Source of the DNA: Marichromatium gracile
GTDB taxonomy: Bacteria; Pseudomonadota; Gammaproteobacteria; Chromatiales; Chromatiaceae
Assembly (NCBI RefSeq): GCF_004343155.1
Contig: NZ_SMDC01000009.1
Coordinates: forward strand, 93,479-157,478
Reading direction: 5' to 3'
Length of the DNA stretch: 64,000 nt
Positions 37,874-48,137 of this stretch are shown here, in pieces (within the stretch, counting starts at the first letter, position 1; every line of letters begins with the position of its first letter). The translations under genes were made by a program, and so were the position numbers. The notes under the pieces are model-generated. The model did not search any database, was not told where the DNA came from, and was given only the letters and a program-made list of their open reading frames with translations.

Positions 37874-40717
37874 ATGCTGGACAAGAATTACGACCCGCAG
37901 AACCTGGAGAAGACCTGGTACAGCCACTGGGAGGAGCGAGGCTACTTCGTCCCGCGGACACAGCAGGGCGAGTCGGGTGCCTATTGCATCATGATCCCGC
38001 CGCCGAACGTCACCGGCAGCCTGCACATGGGGCACGCCTTCCAGGACACCATCATGGACGCCTTGATCCGCTACCAGCGGATGCAGGGCAAGCAGACGCT
38101 GTGGCAGCCGGGCAGCGATCACGCCGGTATCGCCACCCAGATGGTGGTCGAGCGCCTGCTCGACGCCGAGGGCAAGACCCGTCACGATCTCGGTCGCGAG
38201 GCCTTCACCGACCGGGTGTGGCAGTGGAAGGGCGAGTCCGGCGGCAACATCACCCGTCAGCTGCGCCGCATGGGCGCCTCGCTCGACTGGGAGCACGAGC
38301 GCTTCACCATGGACGAGGGGCTGTCCGAGGCGGTGCGCGAGGTCTTCGTGCGGCTCTACGAGGAGGGGCTGATCTATCGCGGCAAGCGTCTGGTCAACTG
38401 GGATCCGGTGCTGCACACCGCCGTCTCCGACCTGGAGGTGCTCTCCGAGGAGGAGCAGGGCCACATGTGGGAGATGCGCTATCCGCTGGTGCGGCCGATG
38501 CGCATGGCCAAGGTGCGTTATCTGGTGGTCTCGACCACCCGTCCCGAGACCCTGCTCGGTGACTGCGCGGTGGCGGTCAACCCGGAGGACCACCGCTACA
38601 GCCACCTGATCGGCGAGTACGTCGAGCTGCCGCTGACCGGACGGCGCATCCCGATCGTCGCCGACGAGCACGCCGACCCCGAGTTCGGCACCGGCTGCGT
38701 GAAGATCACCCCGGCGCACGACTTCAACGACCACCAGGTGTGGCTGCGTCATCGCGACGAGTCGGCGATCGCCGACCAGCCCCACGGCGGCCTGATCAAC
38801 ATCTTCACCGCGGATGCGGCGATCCGCGCCAACGAGCCCGACGAGGGCAAGCTGATCCCCGAGGCCTATGTCGGACTCGACCGCTACGAGGCGCGCAAGC
38901 GCATCGTCGCTGATCTCGAGGCCCAGGGTCTGCTGGTGGCGGTGCGCGACCACAAGCTGCAGCAGCCGCGCGGCGACCGCTCCGGGGCGGTGATCGAGCC
39001 CTATCTCACCGATCAGTGGTACGTGCGCGTGCAGCCGCTGGCGGAACCGGCGATCGCGGCGGTGGAGAACGGCGACATCCGCTTCGTCCCCGACAACTGG
39101 AAGAACACCTATTTCGAGTGGATGCGCAACATCCAGGACTGGTGCATCAGCCGCCAGATCTGGTGGGGACACCGCATCCCGGCCTGGTACGACAGCGAGG
39201 GCAACGTCTATGTCGGACGCTCCGAGGCGGAGGTGCGCGAGCGTCACGACTTCGGCCCCGAGATCGAGCTGCGTCAGGACGACGACGTGCTCGACACCTG
39301 GTTCAGCTCCGCGCTGTGGCCCTTCAGCACCCTCGGCTGGCCCGAGGACACCGAACGCCTCAAGACCTTCTACCCGACCTCGGTGCTGGTCACCGGCTTC
39401 GACATCATCTTCTTCTGGGTCGCCCGGATGATCATGATGGGCATCAAGTTCATGGGCGAGGTGCCCTTCCGCGAGGTCTACATCCACGGCCTGGTGCGCG
39501 ACGCCCACGGCGACAAGATGTCGAAGTCGAAGGGTAACGTGCTCGACCCCATCGACCTGATCGACGGCATCGAGCTGGAGGACCTGGTCGAGAAGCGCAC
39601 CAAGGGGATGATGCAGCCGCATCTGGCCGAGAAGATCACCAAGGCCACCCGCAAGGACTTCCCCGAGGGCATCGCCGGCTACGGCACCGACGCGCTGCGC
39701 TTCACCTTCGCCGCGCTCGCCTCGACCGGTCGCGACATCAAGTTCGACCTCGGGCGCATCGAGGGCTACCGCAACTTCTGCAACAAGCTGTGGAACGCCT
39801 CGCGCTACGTGCTGATGAACACCGAGGGCGAGGACTGCGGCGCCGCCGGCGGCGCGCTCGAACTGAGCGCCGCCGATCGCTGGATCCGCGCGCGGTTGGC
39901 CGAGACCACCGCCACGGTGACCGACGCCATCGATCACTACCGCTTCGACCACGCCGCCCAGGCGATCTACGAGTTCACCTGGAACGCCTTCTGCGACTGG
40001 TACCTGGAGCTGTGCAAGCCGGTGCTCACCGGTGCCGAGGCGAGCGACGCGGCCAAGCGCGGCACCCGTCACACCCTGGTCCACACGCTGGAGACGCTGC
40101 TGCGTCTGGCCCACCCGATCATGCCCTTCATCACCGAGGAGATCTGGCAGAAGGTGCGCCCGCTCGCCGGCGTCGAGGGCGAGACCATCATGCTCGCACC
40201 CTACCCCAAGGTCGACGCCGCAGCGGCCGACCCCGAGGCGGTCGCCGAGATCGAGTGGGTGAAGCAGTTCGTGCTCGGGGTGCGACGGATCAAGGGCGAG
40301 ATGAACATCGCCCCCGGCAAGCAGCTGCCGGTGCTGGTGACCAACGCCTCGGCGCAGGATCGGGCGCGGCTGGAGAGCGCGCGCCACTATCTCGACTTCC
40401 TCGCCCGCACCGAGTCGGTCACCGTGCTCGACGACCCGGCCGAGGCGCCGGAGTCGGCCATCGCCCTGGTCGGGGAGATGAAGGTGCTGATCCCGATGGC
40501 GGGGCTGATCGACAAGGAGGCCGAGCTGAAGCGACTCGACAAGGAGATCGAGCGTCTGGAGAACGACGTCAAGCGCACCGAGGGCAAGCTCGCCAACCCC
40601 AACTTCGTCGACAAGGCACCGGCGGCGGTAGTGGACAAGGAGCGCGCCAAGCTCGAGGACCACAGCCGCGCGATCGCCGAGCTGCGTGCCCAGCGCGAGC
40701 GCATCGCCGCGCTCTGA
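37874..40717 (+). CDS. valS: Valyl-tRNA synthetase
   Basis: Class I aminoacyl-tRNA synthetase. 947 residues (E. coli 951). The HIGH-type motif is [14 protein letters not shown] and the KMSKS motif is [14 protein letters not shown]. The editing CP1 domain lies between ([37 protein letters not shown]). The C-terminal anticodon domain and the terminal coiled coil (about 870-947, Lys/Glu-rich) are intact. Single gene; the common partner holC is not next to it. Confidence 0.97.
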   Translation: MLDKNYDPQNLEKTWYSHWEERGYFVPRTQQGESGAYCIMIPPPNVTGSLHMGHAFQDTIMDALIRYQRMQGKQTLWQPGSDHAGIATQMVVERLLDAEGKTRHDLGREAFTDRVWQWKGESGGNITRQLRRMGASLDWEHERFTMDEGLSEAVREVFVRLYEEGLIYRGKRLVNWDPVLHTAVSDLEVLSEEEQGHMWEMRYPLVRPMRMAKVRYLVVSTTRPETLLGDCAVAVNPEDHRYSHLIGEYVELPLTGRRIPIVADEHADPEFGTGCVKITPAHDFNDHQVWLRHRDESAIADQPHGGLINIFTADAAIRANEPDEGKLIPEAYVGLDRYEARKRIVADLEAQGLLVAVRDHKLQQPRGDRSGAVIEPYLTDQWYVRVQPLAEPAIAAVENGDIRFVPDNWKNTYFEWMRNIQDWCISRQIWWGHRIPAWYDSEGNVYVGRSEAEVRERHDFGPEIELRQDDDVLDTWFSSALWPFSTLGWPEDTERLKTFYPTSVLVTGFDIIFFWVARMIMMGIKFMGEVPFREVYIHGLVRDAHGDKMSKSKGNVLDPIDLIDGIELEDLVEKRTKGMMQPHLAEKITKATRKDFPEGIAGYGTDALRFTFAALASTGRDIKFDLGRIEGYRNFCNKLWNASRYVLMNTEGEDCGAAGGALELSAADRWIRARLAETTATVTDAIDHYRFDHAAQAIYEFTWNAFCDWYLELCKPVLTGAEASDAAKRGTRHTLVHTLETLLRLAHPIMPFITEEIWQKVRPLAGVEGETIMLAPYPKVDAAAADPEAVAEIEWVKQFVLGVRRIKGEMNIAPGKQLPVLVTNASAQDRARLESARHYLDFLARTESVTVLDDPAEAPESAIALVGEMKVLIPMAGLIDKEAELKRLDKEIERLENDVKRTEGKLANPNFVDKAPAAVVDKERAKLEDHSRAIAELRAQRERIAAL

Positions 40718-40733
40718 GCCACAACACTGGCGA

Positions 40734-40787
40734 CCGGCCGGGGCAATCCCGGCCGGACCACGCCGGGCGCGCAGCGGCGCGCCCGGC
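40734..40787. terminator. Paired hairpins between convergent valS and chemoreceptor gene
   Basis: Two perfect hairpins in a row: CCGGCCGGG/CCCGGCCGG with a 5-nt loop (40734-40756) and GCCGGGCGCGC/GCGCGCCCGGC with an AGCG loop (40762-40787). The second is followed by TTCCCCTCCCC. They probably terminate both genes. Confidence 0.7.
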
Positions 40788-40837
40788 TTCCCCTCCCCTC
40801 CGACAAACGCCTTGAACGCGACCGGGGCGCGTCGTCC

Positions 40838-42415
40838 TCAACCGAAGGTGCGGCTCATGTCGTGGAGACGCTGCAGCTGTCTGAGCGCCTCGTCGGCGAC
40901 CTCGGCCAGCTCGCGGCTCTTCTCCAGGGTGTTGCGCGCGGCATCGTCGACGCGATGACTGTTGCGGCTGATCTCCTCGGCCACCGCGCCCTGCTCCTCG
41001 GTCGCCGAGGCGACGCGGTGGATGTAGTCGAGCACCTGACCGAGCTGCTCGGTGATCTCCTCGACCAGGGTGATCGACTCGCGACTGTCGGTCGAGCACA
41101 CCCTGGCGCCCTCGACGCTGTCGCCGAGCGACTGCACCAACGAGGCGATATAGGCATTCATCTGCTCGATATTGGTACGGATCTCGCCGGTGAAGCGCTG
41201 GGTGCGGGTGGAGAGGTTGCGCACCTCGTCGGCCACCACCGAGAAGCCGCGCCCGTGCTCGCCGGCGCGCGCCGCCTCGATCGCGGCGTTGAGCGCGAGC
41301 AGATTGGTCTGCTCGGCCAGCCCGTTGATCTCCTGCATCGCCCCGCCGACCTTGTCGGCGGCCTGACGCAGATCGTTCGACTGCCCGGCCACCGCCTCCA
41401 TGGTATCGGCCAGCCGCAGGGTGCGCTGGGCGCTGTGGTGGATGCGATCGCGGGCACTGGTGCAGTTGGCGCTGGTACGCTCCAGCAGCCCCTCGGACTC
41501 GTTGGTGATGTTGGCGATGTCGGTGATGGTGGTACTCATCTGGGTCATCGCGGTGGCGATCTGCGAGAGCTCGTTGCGTTGCAGCTCGACATCGCCGAGG
41601 GTCTCGGCGGAGGCGTCGGCGGTGCGCTGGGCGAGCAGCTTGAGCTTGTCGGCGCGATCGGTCACCCGACCGAGGATGGTGCGTACCCGCGCCTCGAGCA
41701 GACCGACCCGAAAACGCACGACGTCGGCCACCGCGTCGCCGGCATAGACCTGACGACTGATGCTGTCGTACTCCTGGCGCATCCGTCGCAACAGACGCAG
41801 GCAGCCGACCAGCTCGGCCCCGCCGACCAACAGCGTCAGGGTGGCGATCAGGGCGCCGGCGATCACCCAGGGCGACAACAGCCAGGCGGCGGCAGCGAGG
41901 GCGAACGTCCCCACCACCCAGGGCGTGACCAGCCGGACCAGCCGCAACACGTCCACCCGCCGACCGCGCCGCATCCGCGCGTAGAGATGCTCGGCGCGCT
42001 CGATCAGTTGACGTCCGGCCGGACAGGTGCGCACCGACTGGTAGCCGACGCGCTCGCCGCGCTCGAAGATCGGCGTGACATAGGCGTCGACCCAGTAGTA
42101 ACGCCCGTCCTTGCAGCGGTTCTTGACCAGCCCGCGCCAGCTCTCGCCGGCCTTGAGCTTCTCCCACATGTCGCGAAAGGCCTCGGCGGGCATATCGGGG
42201 TGGCGCACGATGTTGTGCGGTCGCCCGACCAGCTCGTCGAGGGTGTAGCCGCTGACCTCGACGAAGGCGTCGTTGGCATAGATGATGATTCCACGCAGAT
42301 CGGTCGTCGACACCAGCTGTTGCTCCCGATCGAAGGTGACCTCCGTGTCGATGACCGTCCTGTCGCGCTTGCGATCCCCGCCGACCCGACCCGTTTGAAC
42401 GTGCATCTCCAACAT
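40838..42415 (-). CDS. PAS-domain methyl-accepting chemotaxis protein (Aer-like)
   Basis: A 525-residue chemoreceptor. An N-terminal cytoplasmic PAS domain (about 25-130: STTDLRGIIIYANDAFVEVSGY, RCKDGRYYWVDAYVTPIF) lies in front of a single membrane region (about 160-205, probably two helices). The MCP signalling domain follows, with the conserved hairpin tip LAEQTNLLALNAAIEAARAGEHGRGFSVVADEVR. The layout is that of Aer, which binds FAD in its PAS domain and senses redox or energy state. The start is taken as the ATG at 42415; an ATG at 42406 is also possible, and the longer frame has no support. No che genes are adjacent. Confidence 0.88.
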   Translation of the reverse strand: MLEMHVQTGRVGGDRKRDRTVIDTEVTFDREQQLVSTTDLRGIIIYANDAFVEVSGYTLDELVGRPHNIVRHPDMPAEAFRDMWEKLKAGESWRGLVKNRCKDGRYYWVDAYVTPIFERGERVGYQSVRTCPAGRQLIERAEHLYARMRRGRRVDVLRLVRLVTPWVVGTFALAAAAWLLSPWVIAGALIATLTLLVGGAELVGCLRLLRRMRQEYDSISRQVYAGDAVADVVRFRVGLLEARVRTILGRVTDRADKLKLLAQRTADASAETLGDVELQRNELSQIATAMTQMSTTITDIANITNESEGLLERTSANCTSARDRIHHSAQRTLRLADTMEAVAGQSNDLRQAADKVGGAMQEINGLAEQTNLLALNAAIEAARAGEHGRGFSVVADEVRNLSTRTQRFTGEIRTNIEQMNAYIASLVQSLGDSVEGARVCSTDSRESITLVEEITEQLGQVLDYIHRVASATEEQGAVAEEISRNSHRVDDAARNTLEKSRELAEVADEALRQLQRLHDMSRTFG

Positions 42416-43000
42416 CCGAGCCCCCCATCCTGGTCCATCGTGTTGGTTCAGGTCATACCGGGCAGTCACCACCGGGCATCGTGAACACCGACGTGCCGCG
42501 GGCGACACCGGCGAGCGCTCCGAACGAATCGGCCACGCTCACCTCCAGCCCTGAATCCCGAGCCGATCGTCTCCAAGCAATGGCCCCCATCAGGGGCTTT
42601 TCAAGACACGTAGCGTGCTGACGATGCAGTGACCGCTTCTCGCACCGCGCCAGTGCAGTGATGCACCCAGATGCCGCTCGTCGGCCCGTTCAGGAATCGG
42701 ACCGGCGATCAGGATGACGAGCGCAGCGACGCATCAGCGGCCAGGATTGCCGGACATCGCTTCGTGGACCGGCACCCTCAGCCGCCACGGACCCGAGGCA
42801 CGCGAGCGCACGGCTCCGGCCAGCGGGACTGGGGCCCGAAGGGAGGACGAGAAAAGGCACGGGACTTGCCAGAAACCTTTTTCAAGCGGCATCCTAAAGT
42901 GTTTTTCGTTTGCGAAAATCCGTGTTCCACGGCGTCCCGGTCGAGCGGCCGGCCTGCCCGCGCCGTGGTCGTCACGAACCCTCACACACAAGGAAACCCT
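42416..43000. other. Non-coding divergent region between chemoreceptor gene and nhaD
   Basis: 585 bp with no supported gene. On the plus strand GCCCCcatcaGGGGC followed by TTTT (42583-42601) looks like a small intrinsic terminator, although no plus-strand gene precedes it. Near nhaD an AT-rich hairpin, TTTTCGtttgCGAAAA (42903-42918), lies in the likely leader. The nhaD ribosome-binding site AAGGA is at 42990-42994. No convincing -35/-10 pair was found. Confidence 0.5.
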
Positions 43001-44425
43001 ATGCATCATCCCGTCTTCAGGGGGCTGATCACCGCCCTCTTGTTCATCTCACCGGCCTTGGCCATGGCCTCGGAGTCGGCCGTCGAGCACTTCGACCTGA
43101 CCACCAGCTGGGTCGGCTTCTCGGCGCTGGCGATCTTCGTCGCCGCCTACGCCCTGGTCATGGCCGAGGAGTTCACCCACCTGCGCAAGTCCAAGCCGGT
43201 GGTGCTCGCCGCCGGCGCGATCTGGCTGATCATCGCCTACTACTACACCACCCACCACGGCGCGCCCGAGGCCGCCGCCGAGGCGGTGCGTCACAACATC
43301 ATGGAGTTCGGCGAGCTGTTCCTGTTCCTGCTCGCGGCGATGACCTACATCAACGCCATGGAGGAGCGGCAGGTGTTCGACGCGCTGCGCTCCTGGCTGA
43401 TCCGTATGGGCTTCAGCTACCGCACCCTGTTCTGGACCACCGGTCTGCTCGCCTTCTTCATCTCGCCGGTGGCCGACAACCTCACCACCGCGCTGCTGAT
43501 GTGCGCCGTGGTCATGGCCGTCGGCGCCGACAGCCCGCGCTTCGTCGGCCTCGCCTGCATCAACATCGTGGTCGCGGCCAACGCCGGCGGCGCCTTCAGC
43601 CCGTTTGGCGACATCACCACGCTGATGGTGTGGCAGAAGGGTCTGATCGACTTCCAGACCTTCTTCGCGCTGTTCATCCCCTCGGTGCTCAACTTCGCCG
43701 TGCCGGCCGCCTTCATGCACCGCGCCATCCCCAACGAGACCCCGCCGCCGAGCGACGAGCGGGTGCGGATGAAGCGCGGCGCGCTGCGCATCGTGCTGCT
43801 GTTCCTCGCCACCATCGCCACCGCGGTGAGCTTCCACAACTTCTACCACCTGCCGCCGGTGCTCGGCATGATGACCGGTCTGGCCTATCTCAAGTTCTTC
43901 GGCTTCTATCTCAAGAAGACCGGCGAGCAGGCCACCATCAAGCGCGGCGAGATCGAGGACACCCTCCCCTTCGACATCTTCACCGGCGTGGCGCGCGCCG
44001 AGTGGGACACCCTGCTGTTTTTCTACGGCGTCATCCTCTGCGTCGGCGGTCTCGGCTTCATCGGCTATCTCGAGCTGGTCTCGCAGGTCGCCTACGGTGA
44101 TCTCGGCCCGACCATCGCCAACACCCTGGTCGGCGTGCTCTCGGCGATCGTCGACAACATCCCGGTGATGTTCGCGGTGCTGACCATGAACCCCGACATG
44201 ACCCAGGGCCAGTGGCTGCTGGTCACCCTCACCGCCGGCGTCGGCGGCAGCCTGCTGTCGATCGGCTCGGCGGCGGGCGTGGCGCTGATGGGGCAGTCGA
44301 AGGGCATGTACACCTTCTTCGGCCACCTGCGCTGGACCCCGGTGATCGCGCTCGGCTACGTGGTGAGCATCCTCGCTCACTTCATCATCAACCACCGCTA
44401 CTTCTCGATGCCGGTGGGCGGCTGA
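43001..44425 (+). CDS. nhaD: Sodium/proton antiporter NhaD
   Basis: Inner-membrane Na+(Li+)/H+ antiporter of the ion-transporter superfamily, typical of marine or halophilic gammaproteobacteria. 474 residues from the ATG at 43001 (AAGGA 6 bp upstream); a cleavable leader is likely (GLITALLFISPALAMA) before about eleven membrane helices. Family blocks include SPVADNLTTALLMCAVVMAVG, NIVVAANAGGAFSPFGDITT and ALMGQSKGMYTFFGHLRW. The upstream in-frame extension lacks start signals and is rejected. Convergent with mgtE across two strong hairpins. It suggests growth in salt. Confidence 0.94.
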   Translation: MHHPVFRGLITALLFISPALAMASESAVEHFDLTTSWVGFSALAIFVAAYALVMAEEFTHLRKSKPVVLAAGAIWLIIAYYYTTHHGAPEAAAEAVRHNIMEFGELFLFLLAAMTYINAMEERQVFDALRSWLIRMGFSYRTLFWTTGLLAFFISPVADNLTTALLMCAVVMAVGADSPRFVGLACINIVVAANAGGAFSPFGDITTLMVWQKGLIDFQTFFALFIPSVLNFAVPAAFMHRAIPNETPPPSDERVRMKRGALRIVLLFLATIATAVSFHNFYHLPPVLGMMTGLAYLKFFGFYLKKTGEQATIKRGEIEDTLPFDIFTGVARAEWDTLLFFYGVILCVGGLGFIGYLELVSQVAYGDLGPTIANTLVGVLSAIVDNIPVMFAVLTMNPDMTQGQWLLVTLTAGVGGSLLSIGSAAGVALMGQSKGMYTFFGHLRWTPVIALGYVVSILAHFIINHRYFSMPVGG

Positions 44426-44432
44426 TCGCGCC

Positions 44433-44485
44433 GGTCCACGCCGCCCGGCGTGGACCGACCACGCCGGCCCCGCCCGGGGCCGGCG
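44433..44485. terminator. Paired hairpins between convergent nhaD and mgtE
   Basis: Two perfect 10-bp hairpins, GGTCCACGCC/GGCGTGGACC (44433-44456) and CGCCGGCCCC/GGGGCCGGCG (44462-44485), both with a GCCC loop. They lie back to back in the 61-bp gap and probably act as a bidirectional terminator. Confidence 0.75.
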
Positions 44486-44486
44486 C

Positions 44487-45929
44487 TCAGAGCAGCAACA
44501 GGGTCGCCAGTCCGAGGAAGATGAAGAACCCGCCGGAGTCGGTCAGCGCGGTGATCAGCACCGAACTGCCGAGCGCCGGGTCGCCGCCGAAGCGCTGGCG
44601 CAACAGCGGGATCAACACCCCGGCGGTGGCCGCCAGCAGCAGGTTGAGGGTCATCGCGGCGATCATCACCACCCCCAGTCCGGGACTGCCGTAGAGCACC
44701 CCGGCGAGCACCCCGACCACCCCGCCCCACACCAGACCGTTGATCAGCGCCACCCCCAGCTCCTTGCGCAACAACCGTCCCAGCGCCGCCGATTCGACCT
44801 GCCCCATGGCAATCGCGCGCACGATCATGGTGATGGTCTGGTTGCCGGCATTGCCGCCGATCCCGGCGACGATCGGCATCAGCGCGGCGAGCGCCACCAA
44901 CTGACCGATCGAGTCCTCGAACAGATCGATCACCCGCGAGGCGACGAAGGCGGTGATCAGGTTGATCGCCAGCCAGGCCCAGCGGTTCTTCACCGAGCGG
45001 ATCACCGGCGCGAACAGATCCTCCTCCTCGCGCAGACCGACGTTGCCGAGGATCTCGGCCTCGGACTCCTCGCGGATGTAGTCGACCATGTCGTCGACCG
45101 TCAGTCGCCCGATCACCCGATCGCGCTCCGAGACCACCGGCACCGAGACCAGGTCGTAGCGCTCGAAGGCCTGGGCCGCGGCGCCGGCGTCGTCGTCGGG
45201 GCGGAAGGTGACCACCGCGCGCGATTTCATCACCTCGGAGACGGTGCGCTCGGGGGCGTTGACCAGCAGGGATTCGAGCGTCAGCAGACCACGGAAGCGC
45301 TCCTCGCGATCGACCACGAAGAGCTTGTCGGTGTGGTCCGGGAGCGCGCCGAAGCGGCGCAGATAACGCAGCACCGCGCCCAGGGTGACCTGCTCGCGAA
45401 CCTTGATCAGGTCGAAGTCCATCAGCGCGCCGACCGTGCCCTCGGGGTAGGACATCGCCTCGCGCACGTGCGCCTGCTCGTCCTGATCGAGCGCGGCGAG
45501 CACCGCCTGCACCACCTCGGGCGGCAGGTCGGGGGCGAGATCGGCCAGCTCGTCGGCGTCGAGACCCAGTGCCATCGCCTTGAGCGCGTAATGGTCCATG
45601 GTCTCGAGCAGGCTCGCGCGCACCGCGTCGGAGACCTCGAGGAGGATGTCGCCGTCCTTGTCGGCACGCACCAGCTCCCACACGAACAGCCGGTCGGCGA
45701 GCGGCAGGGTCTCGAGGATCCAGGCGATATCGGCCGGGTGCAGACGGTCGAGCTTGCGCTGCAGCCGCGCCAGATTCTGCTTGTGGGTGATCGACTCGAC
45801 CAGGTCGCGGTGCGGCATCTGCTGACGATGCACCAGCTCGTCGACCAGACGCTGGCGCGAGAGCAGCTCCTGCACGTCGCGCAGATGACGGTGGAGGACG
45901 TCGGGATCGCGGGATTTCGACTGTGACAT
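44487..45929 (-). CDS. mgtE: Magnesium transporter MgtE
   Basis: Mg2+-gated Mg2+ channel. 480 residues from the ATG at 45929. N-terminal helical domain (about 20-135), then two CBS domains (about 140-265: TVGALMDFDLIKVREQVTLG, VSEVMKSRAVVTFRPDDDAG) that close the channel when Mg2+ binds, a plug helix, and five membrane helices. The conserved GIGGNAGNQTITMIVRAIA and the acidic pore residue in ITALTDSGGFFIFLG are present. Standalone gene. Confidence 0.95.
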   Translation of the reverse strand: MSQSKSRDPDVLHRHLRDVQELLSRQRLVDELVHRQQMPHRDLVESITHKQNLARLQRKLDRLHPADIAWILETLPLADRLFVWELVRADKDGDILLEVSDAVRASLLETMDHYALKAMALGLDADELADLAPDLPPEVVQAVLAALDQDEQAHVREAMSYPEGTVGALMDFDLIKVREQVTLGAVLRYLRRFGALPDHTDKLFVVDREERFRGLLTLESLLVNAPERTVSEVMKSRAVVTFRPDDDAGAAAQAFERYDLVSVPVVSERDRVIGRLTVDDMVDYIREESEAEILGNVGLREEEDLFAPVIRSVKNRWAWLAINLITAFVASRVIDLFEDSIGQLVALAALMPIVAGIGGNAGNQTITMIVRAIAMGQVESAALGRLLRKELGVALINGLVWGGVVGVLAGVLYGSPGLGVVMIAAMTLNLLLAATAGVLIPLLRQRFGGDPALGSSVLITALTDSGGFFIFLGLATLLLL

Positions 45930-46042
45930 GCGCGTGAGGCCGGGCTGAGCGGGGATGAGGGGATCGCCGTGCGGACGACCTCGCACAGGCCGCGCGCCGC
46001 GCGACCGCGGACCGAGGCGATTATACCGATCCGGCGTGACGG

Positions 46043-46501
46043 TCAGCGCCCCGGGACGGGCGTCGCGGGGACCGTGGTCCGAGTGCGCTCGAGTTCACGC
46101 TTGAACGACTCGATATCGCGCAGCAGCTCCGCGGGCAGGGCCGCCACCGGCGGCGCCGGATCGGCGCTCGGCGGTGGCGGCCCGGGCGACTCGGGCGGCT
46201 CGACAGCCCCGGGCGCCTCAGGCAACGACCGGGGGACTGGCGGCGGGGTTGGCGACGGCTCGACGGCGACCCACGGCGGCGCGGACGCGACCGCATCCGG
46301 CGCGGCTGCAGGCACGAGCGGCACCGTCGACACCCGCCACGCCCCGTAGAGCGCCACCGCCAGCGCCAGGGTCGCGAGCAGCGTCGCCACCAATCCCCAG
46401 CGCGAGGGGACCGGCGCCGGCGCGAGGGCCGGCGCCGGCGGCGAGCGATCGTGACCGCGCGCCTGCTCCGACTGGCGCAATGCCTCGAGGATGTAACTCA
46501 T
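46043..46501 (-). CDS. gspB: GspB-type accessory protein of type II secretion
   Basis: A 152-residue inner-membrane protein with the family start MSYILEALRQSEQAR in the cytoplasm, one membrane helix (about 34-55), and a Pro-rich periplasmic part (about 55-125). Only the start of the usual GspB/ExeB C-terminal domain is recognisable, so this protein is short. With GspA it helps the secretin multimer cross and assemble at the peptidoglycan. Its ATG overlaps the gspA stop by 4 bp. The rest of the T2SS operon is not in the window. Confidence 0.8.
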   Translation of the reverse strand: MSYILEALRQSEQARGHDRSPPAPALAPAPVPSRWGLVATLLATLALAVALYGAWRVSTVPLVPAAAPDAVASAPPWVAVEPSPTPPPVPRSLPEAPGAVEPPESPGPPPPSADPAPPVAALPAELLRDIESFKRELERTRTTVPATPVPGR

Positions 46502-48111
46502 GGCGAGACCTCCCGCAGCCGGGCGATCCCCGGCAGGTCGACCTGATTGTGCAGTGCGATCAGAGTCCGTGCGCCGGCCAGCCCGTCGGCCTCCAGCCCC
46601 TGGCTGCGCTGGAAGCGCTCCAGCGCCTTGCGCAGCACCGGGTCGAAGCCGGGGGTCTCGAGATCGCTGAAGCCCAGCTCCGGCACCTCGGCGAGCAGTC
46701 GGCGCAGCCAGCGGATCGCCTCGGCCTCGTCGCCGGGACCGATCACCGCCCCGCCGACCGGGGGCGGCTGCCAGAGCACCACGAAGTCCCCCGACCAGGC
46801 CCGCTCGAGCGCCTTGGCGGGGATCTCGACCGCCCCCTCGGGGCCATCGATCAACGCCGTGTCTCGGCGCAGCCCGGCGAGCACCAGATAACGCGCCTCG
46901 GGCGCATCCTTCTCGGGCTCGACCGCGAGCAGCGCCGGGCGGTCGAGCCGCCGCAGCACCGCGAGCGCCCCCCGACCCGACTCGCAGCGCAGCCCGAGCG
47001 TGGCGACGCGCGCGCAGGGCGCGCCCTCGCCCAGGGTTTCGAGCTCGACACCCCAGCGACGCAGCAGCCGCAGCATCGCCTCGGGTTCGGTCGCGGCGGC
47101 CGCCCGCAACGCTTCGGGGAGACGCCGGGGCAACGGCTCGACGACCTCGGCCTCGCTGCTCGTGCCTGGCCCGGCAAGCGGGTGCGACGACCTCGCGCCG
47201 AGCCAGTCCATGCCCCACCAGGCGGCCCCGAGCGCCACGGCCAACACCGCCCCGACGACCAGTGTCGGGGAGGCGCCGCGCGAGCGGTCATGATGATCGA
47301 CCGGGTCGCCGCCGAGTTCGCGCGCGGCGCGGGCGACGATCCCGGCATCGACCCGTGGGTGACGACTGACATAGGCGCCGAGCAGGGCGCGGTCGCAGAG
47401 GATGTTGATCAGCCGCGGCAGACCGCGGCTCCAGCGGTGGATGCGCCACAGCGCCATGGCGGTGAAGGGCATCCGCTCACAACCGGCGACGGCCAACCGG
47501 TGGCCGATATAGGCGCTGGTCTCGTGATGATCGAAAGGGTGCAGATGGACCCGCGCGGTGATCCGCTGATCGACCTGACGCAGCTGCGCGCGTGCCAGCA
47601 TCCGGCGCAGCTCGGGCTGGCCGATGAGAAAGATCTGCAGCAGCTTGTGGGTGCTGGTCTCGAGGTTGGTGAGCAGACGGATCTGTTCGAGCACGCGCGG
47701 GCGCAGGTTCTGCGCCTCGTCGATGATCAGCAGCGCGCGTCGCCCCTCGGCGTGCAGCGCCAGCAGATACTGGTTGAGGGCATCGACCAGACGCTTGAGC
47801 GAACGCTCGTCGGCGGCGATCGCGATGCCGAACTCCTCGCACACCGCCACCAGCAACTCGCGGGCGGTGAGGCACGGGTTGAGGATCAGCGCCACCTCGA
47901 CGTGCTCGGGCAGCTGTTCGAGGAAGGCGCGACAGACCGTGGTCTTGCCGGTGCCGACCTCGCCGGTGAGCAGCACGAAACCGCCCTGCTCGCCGGCGCC
48001 ATAGACCAGGTGCGCGAGCGCCTCGCGATGCTGCGCGCTGAGGAACAGATAGCGCGGATCGGGCGCGATCGAGAAACAGGGTTCGGAGAGACCGAAATAA
48101 CTGGGATACAC
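46498..48111 (-). CDS. gspA: GspA/ExeA-type AAA ATPase with peptidoglycan-binding end
   Basis: A 537-residue inner-membrane ATPase. Start MYPSYFGLSEPCFSIAPDPR is characteristic. Walker A GEVGTGKTT (about 50), Walker B ALLIIDEAQNL (about 128-138), and one membrane helix near 288-310. The periplasmic region ends in a peptidoglycan-binding type 1 domain (FDPVLRKALERFQRSQGLEADGLAGARTL). Such proteins remodel or sense peptidoglycan so the GspD secretin can be inserted; related proteins serve other envelope export systems. It forms an overlapping two-gene operon with gspB. Confidence 0.9.
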   Translation of the reverse strand: MYPSYFGLSEPCFSIAPDPRYLFLSAQHREALAHLVYGAGEQGGFVLLTGEVGTGKTTVCRAFLEQLPEHVEVALILNPCLTARELLVAVCEEFGIAIAADERSLKRLVDALNQYLLALHAEGRRALLIIDEAQNLRPRVLEQIRLLTNLETSTHKLLQIFLIGQPELRRMLARAQLRQVDQRITARVHLHPFDHHETSAYIGHRLAVAGCERMPFTAMALWRIHRWSRGLPRLINILCDRALLGAYVSRHPRVDAGIVARAARELGGDPVDHHDRSRGASPTLVVGAVLAVALGAAWWGMDWLGARSSHPLAGPGTSSEAEVVEPLPRRLPEALRAAAATEPEAMLRLLRRWGVELETLGEGAPCARVATLGLRCESGRGALAVLRRLDRPALLAVEPEKDAPEARYLVLAGLRRDTALIDGPEGAVEIPAKALERAWSGDFVVLWQPPPVGGAVIGPGDEAEAIRWLRRLLAEVPELGFSDLETPGFDPVLRKALERFQRSQGLEADGLAGARTLIALHNQVDLPGIARLREVSP

Positions 48112-48137
48112 GGCTGTCGCTCGCGGCGGCTGCCGGC

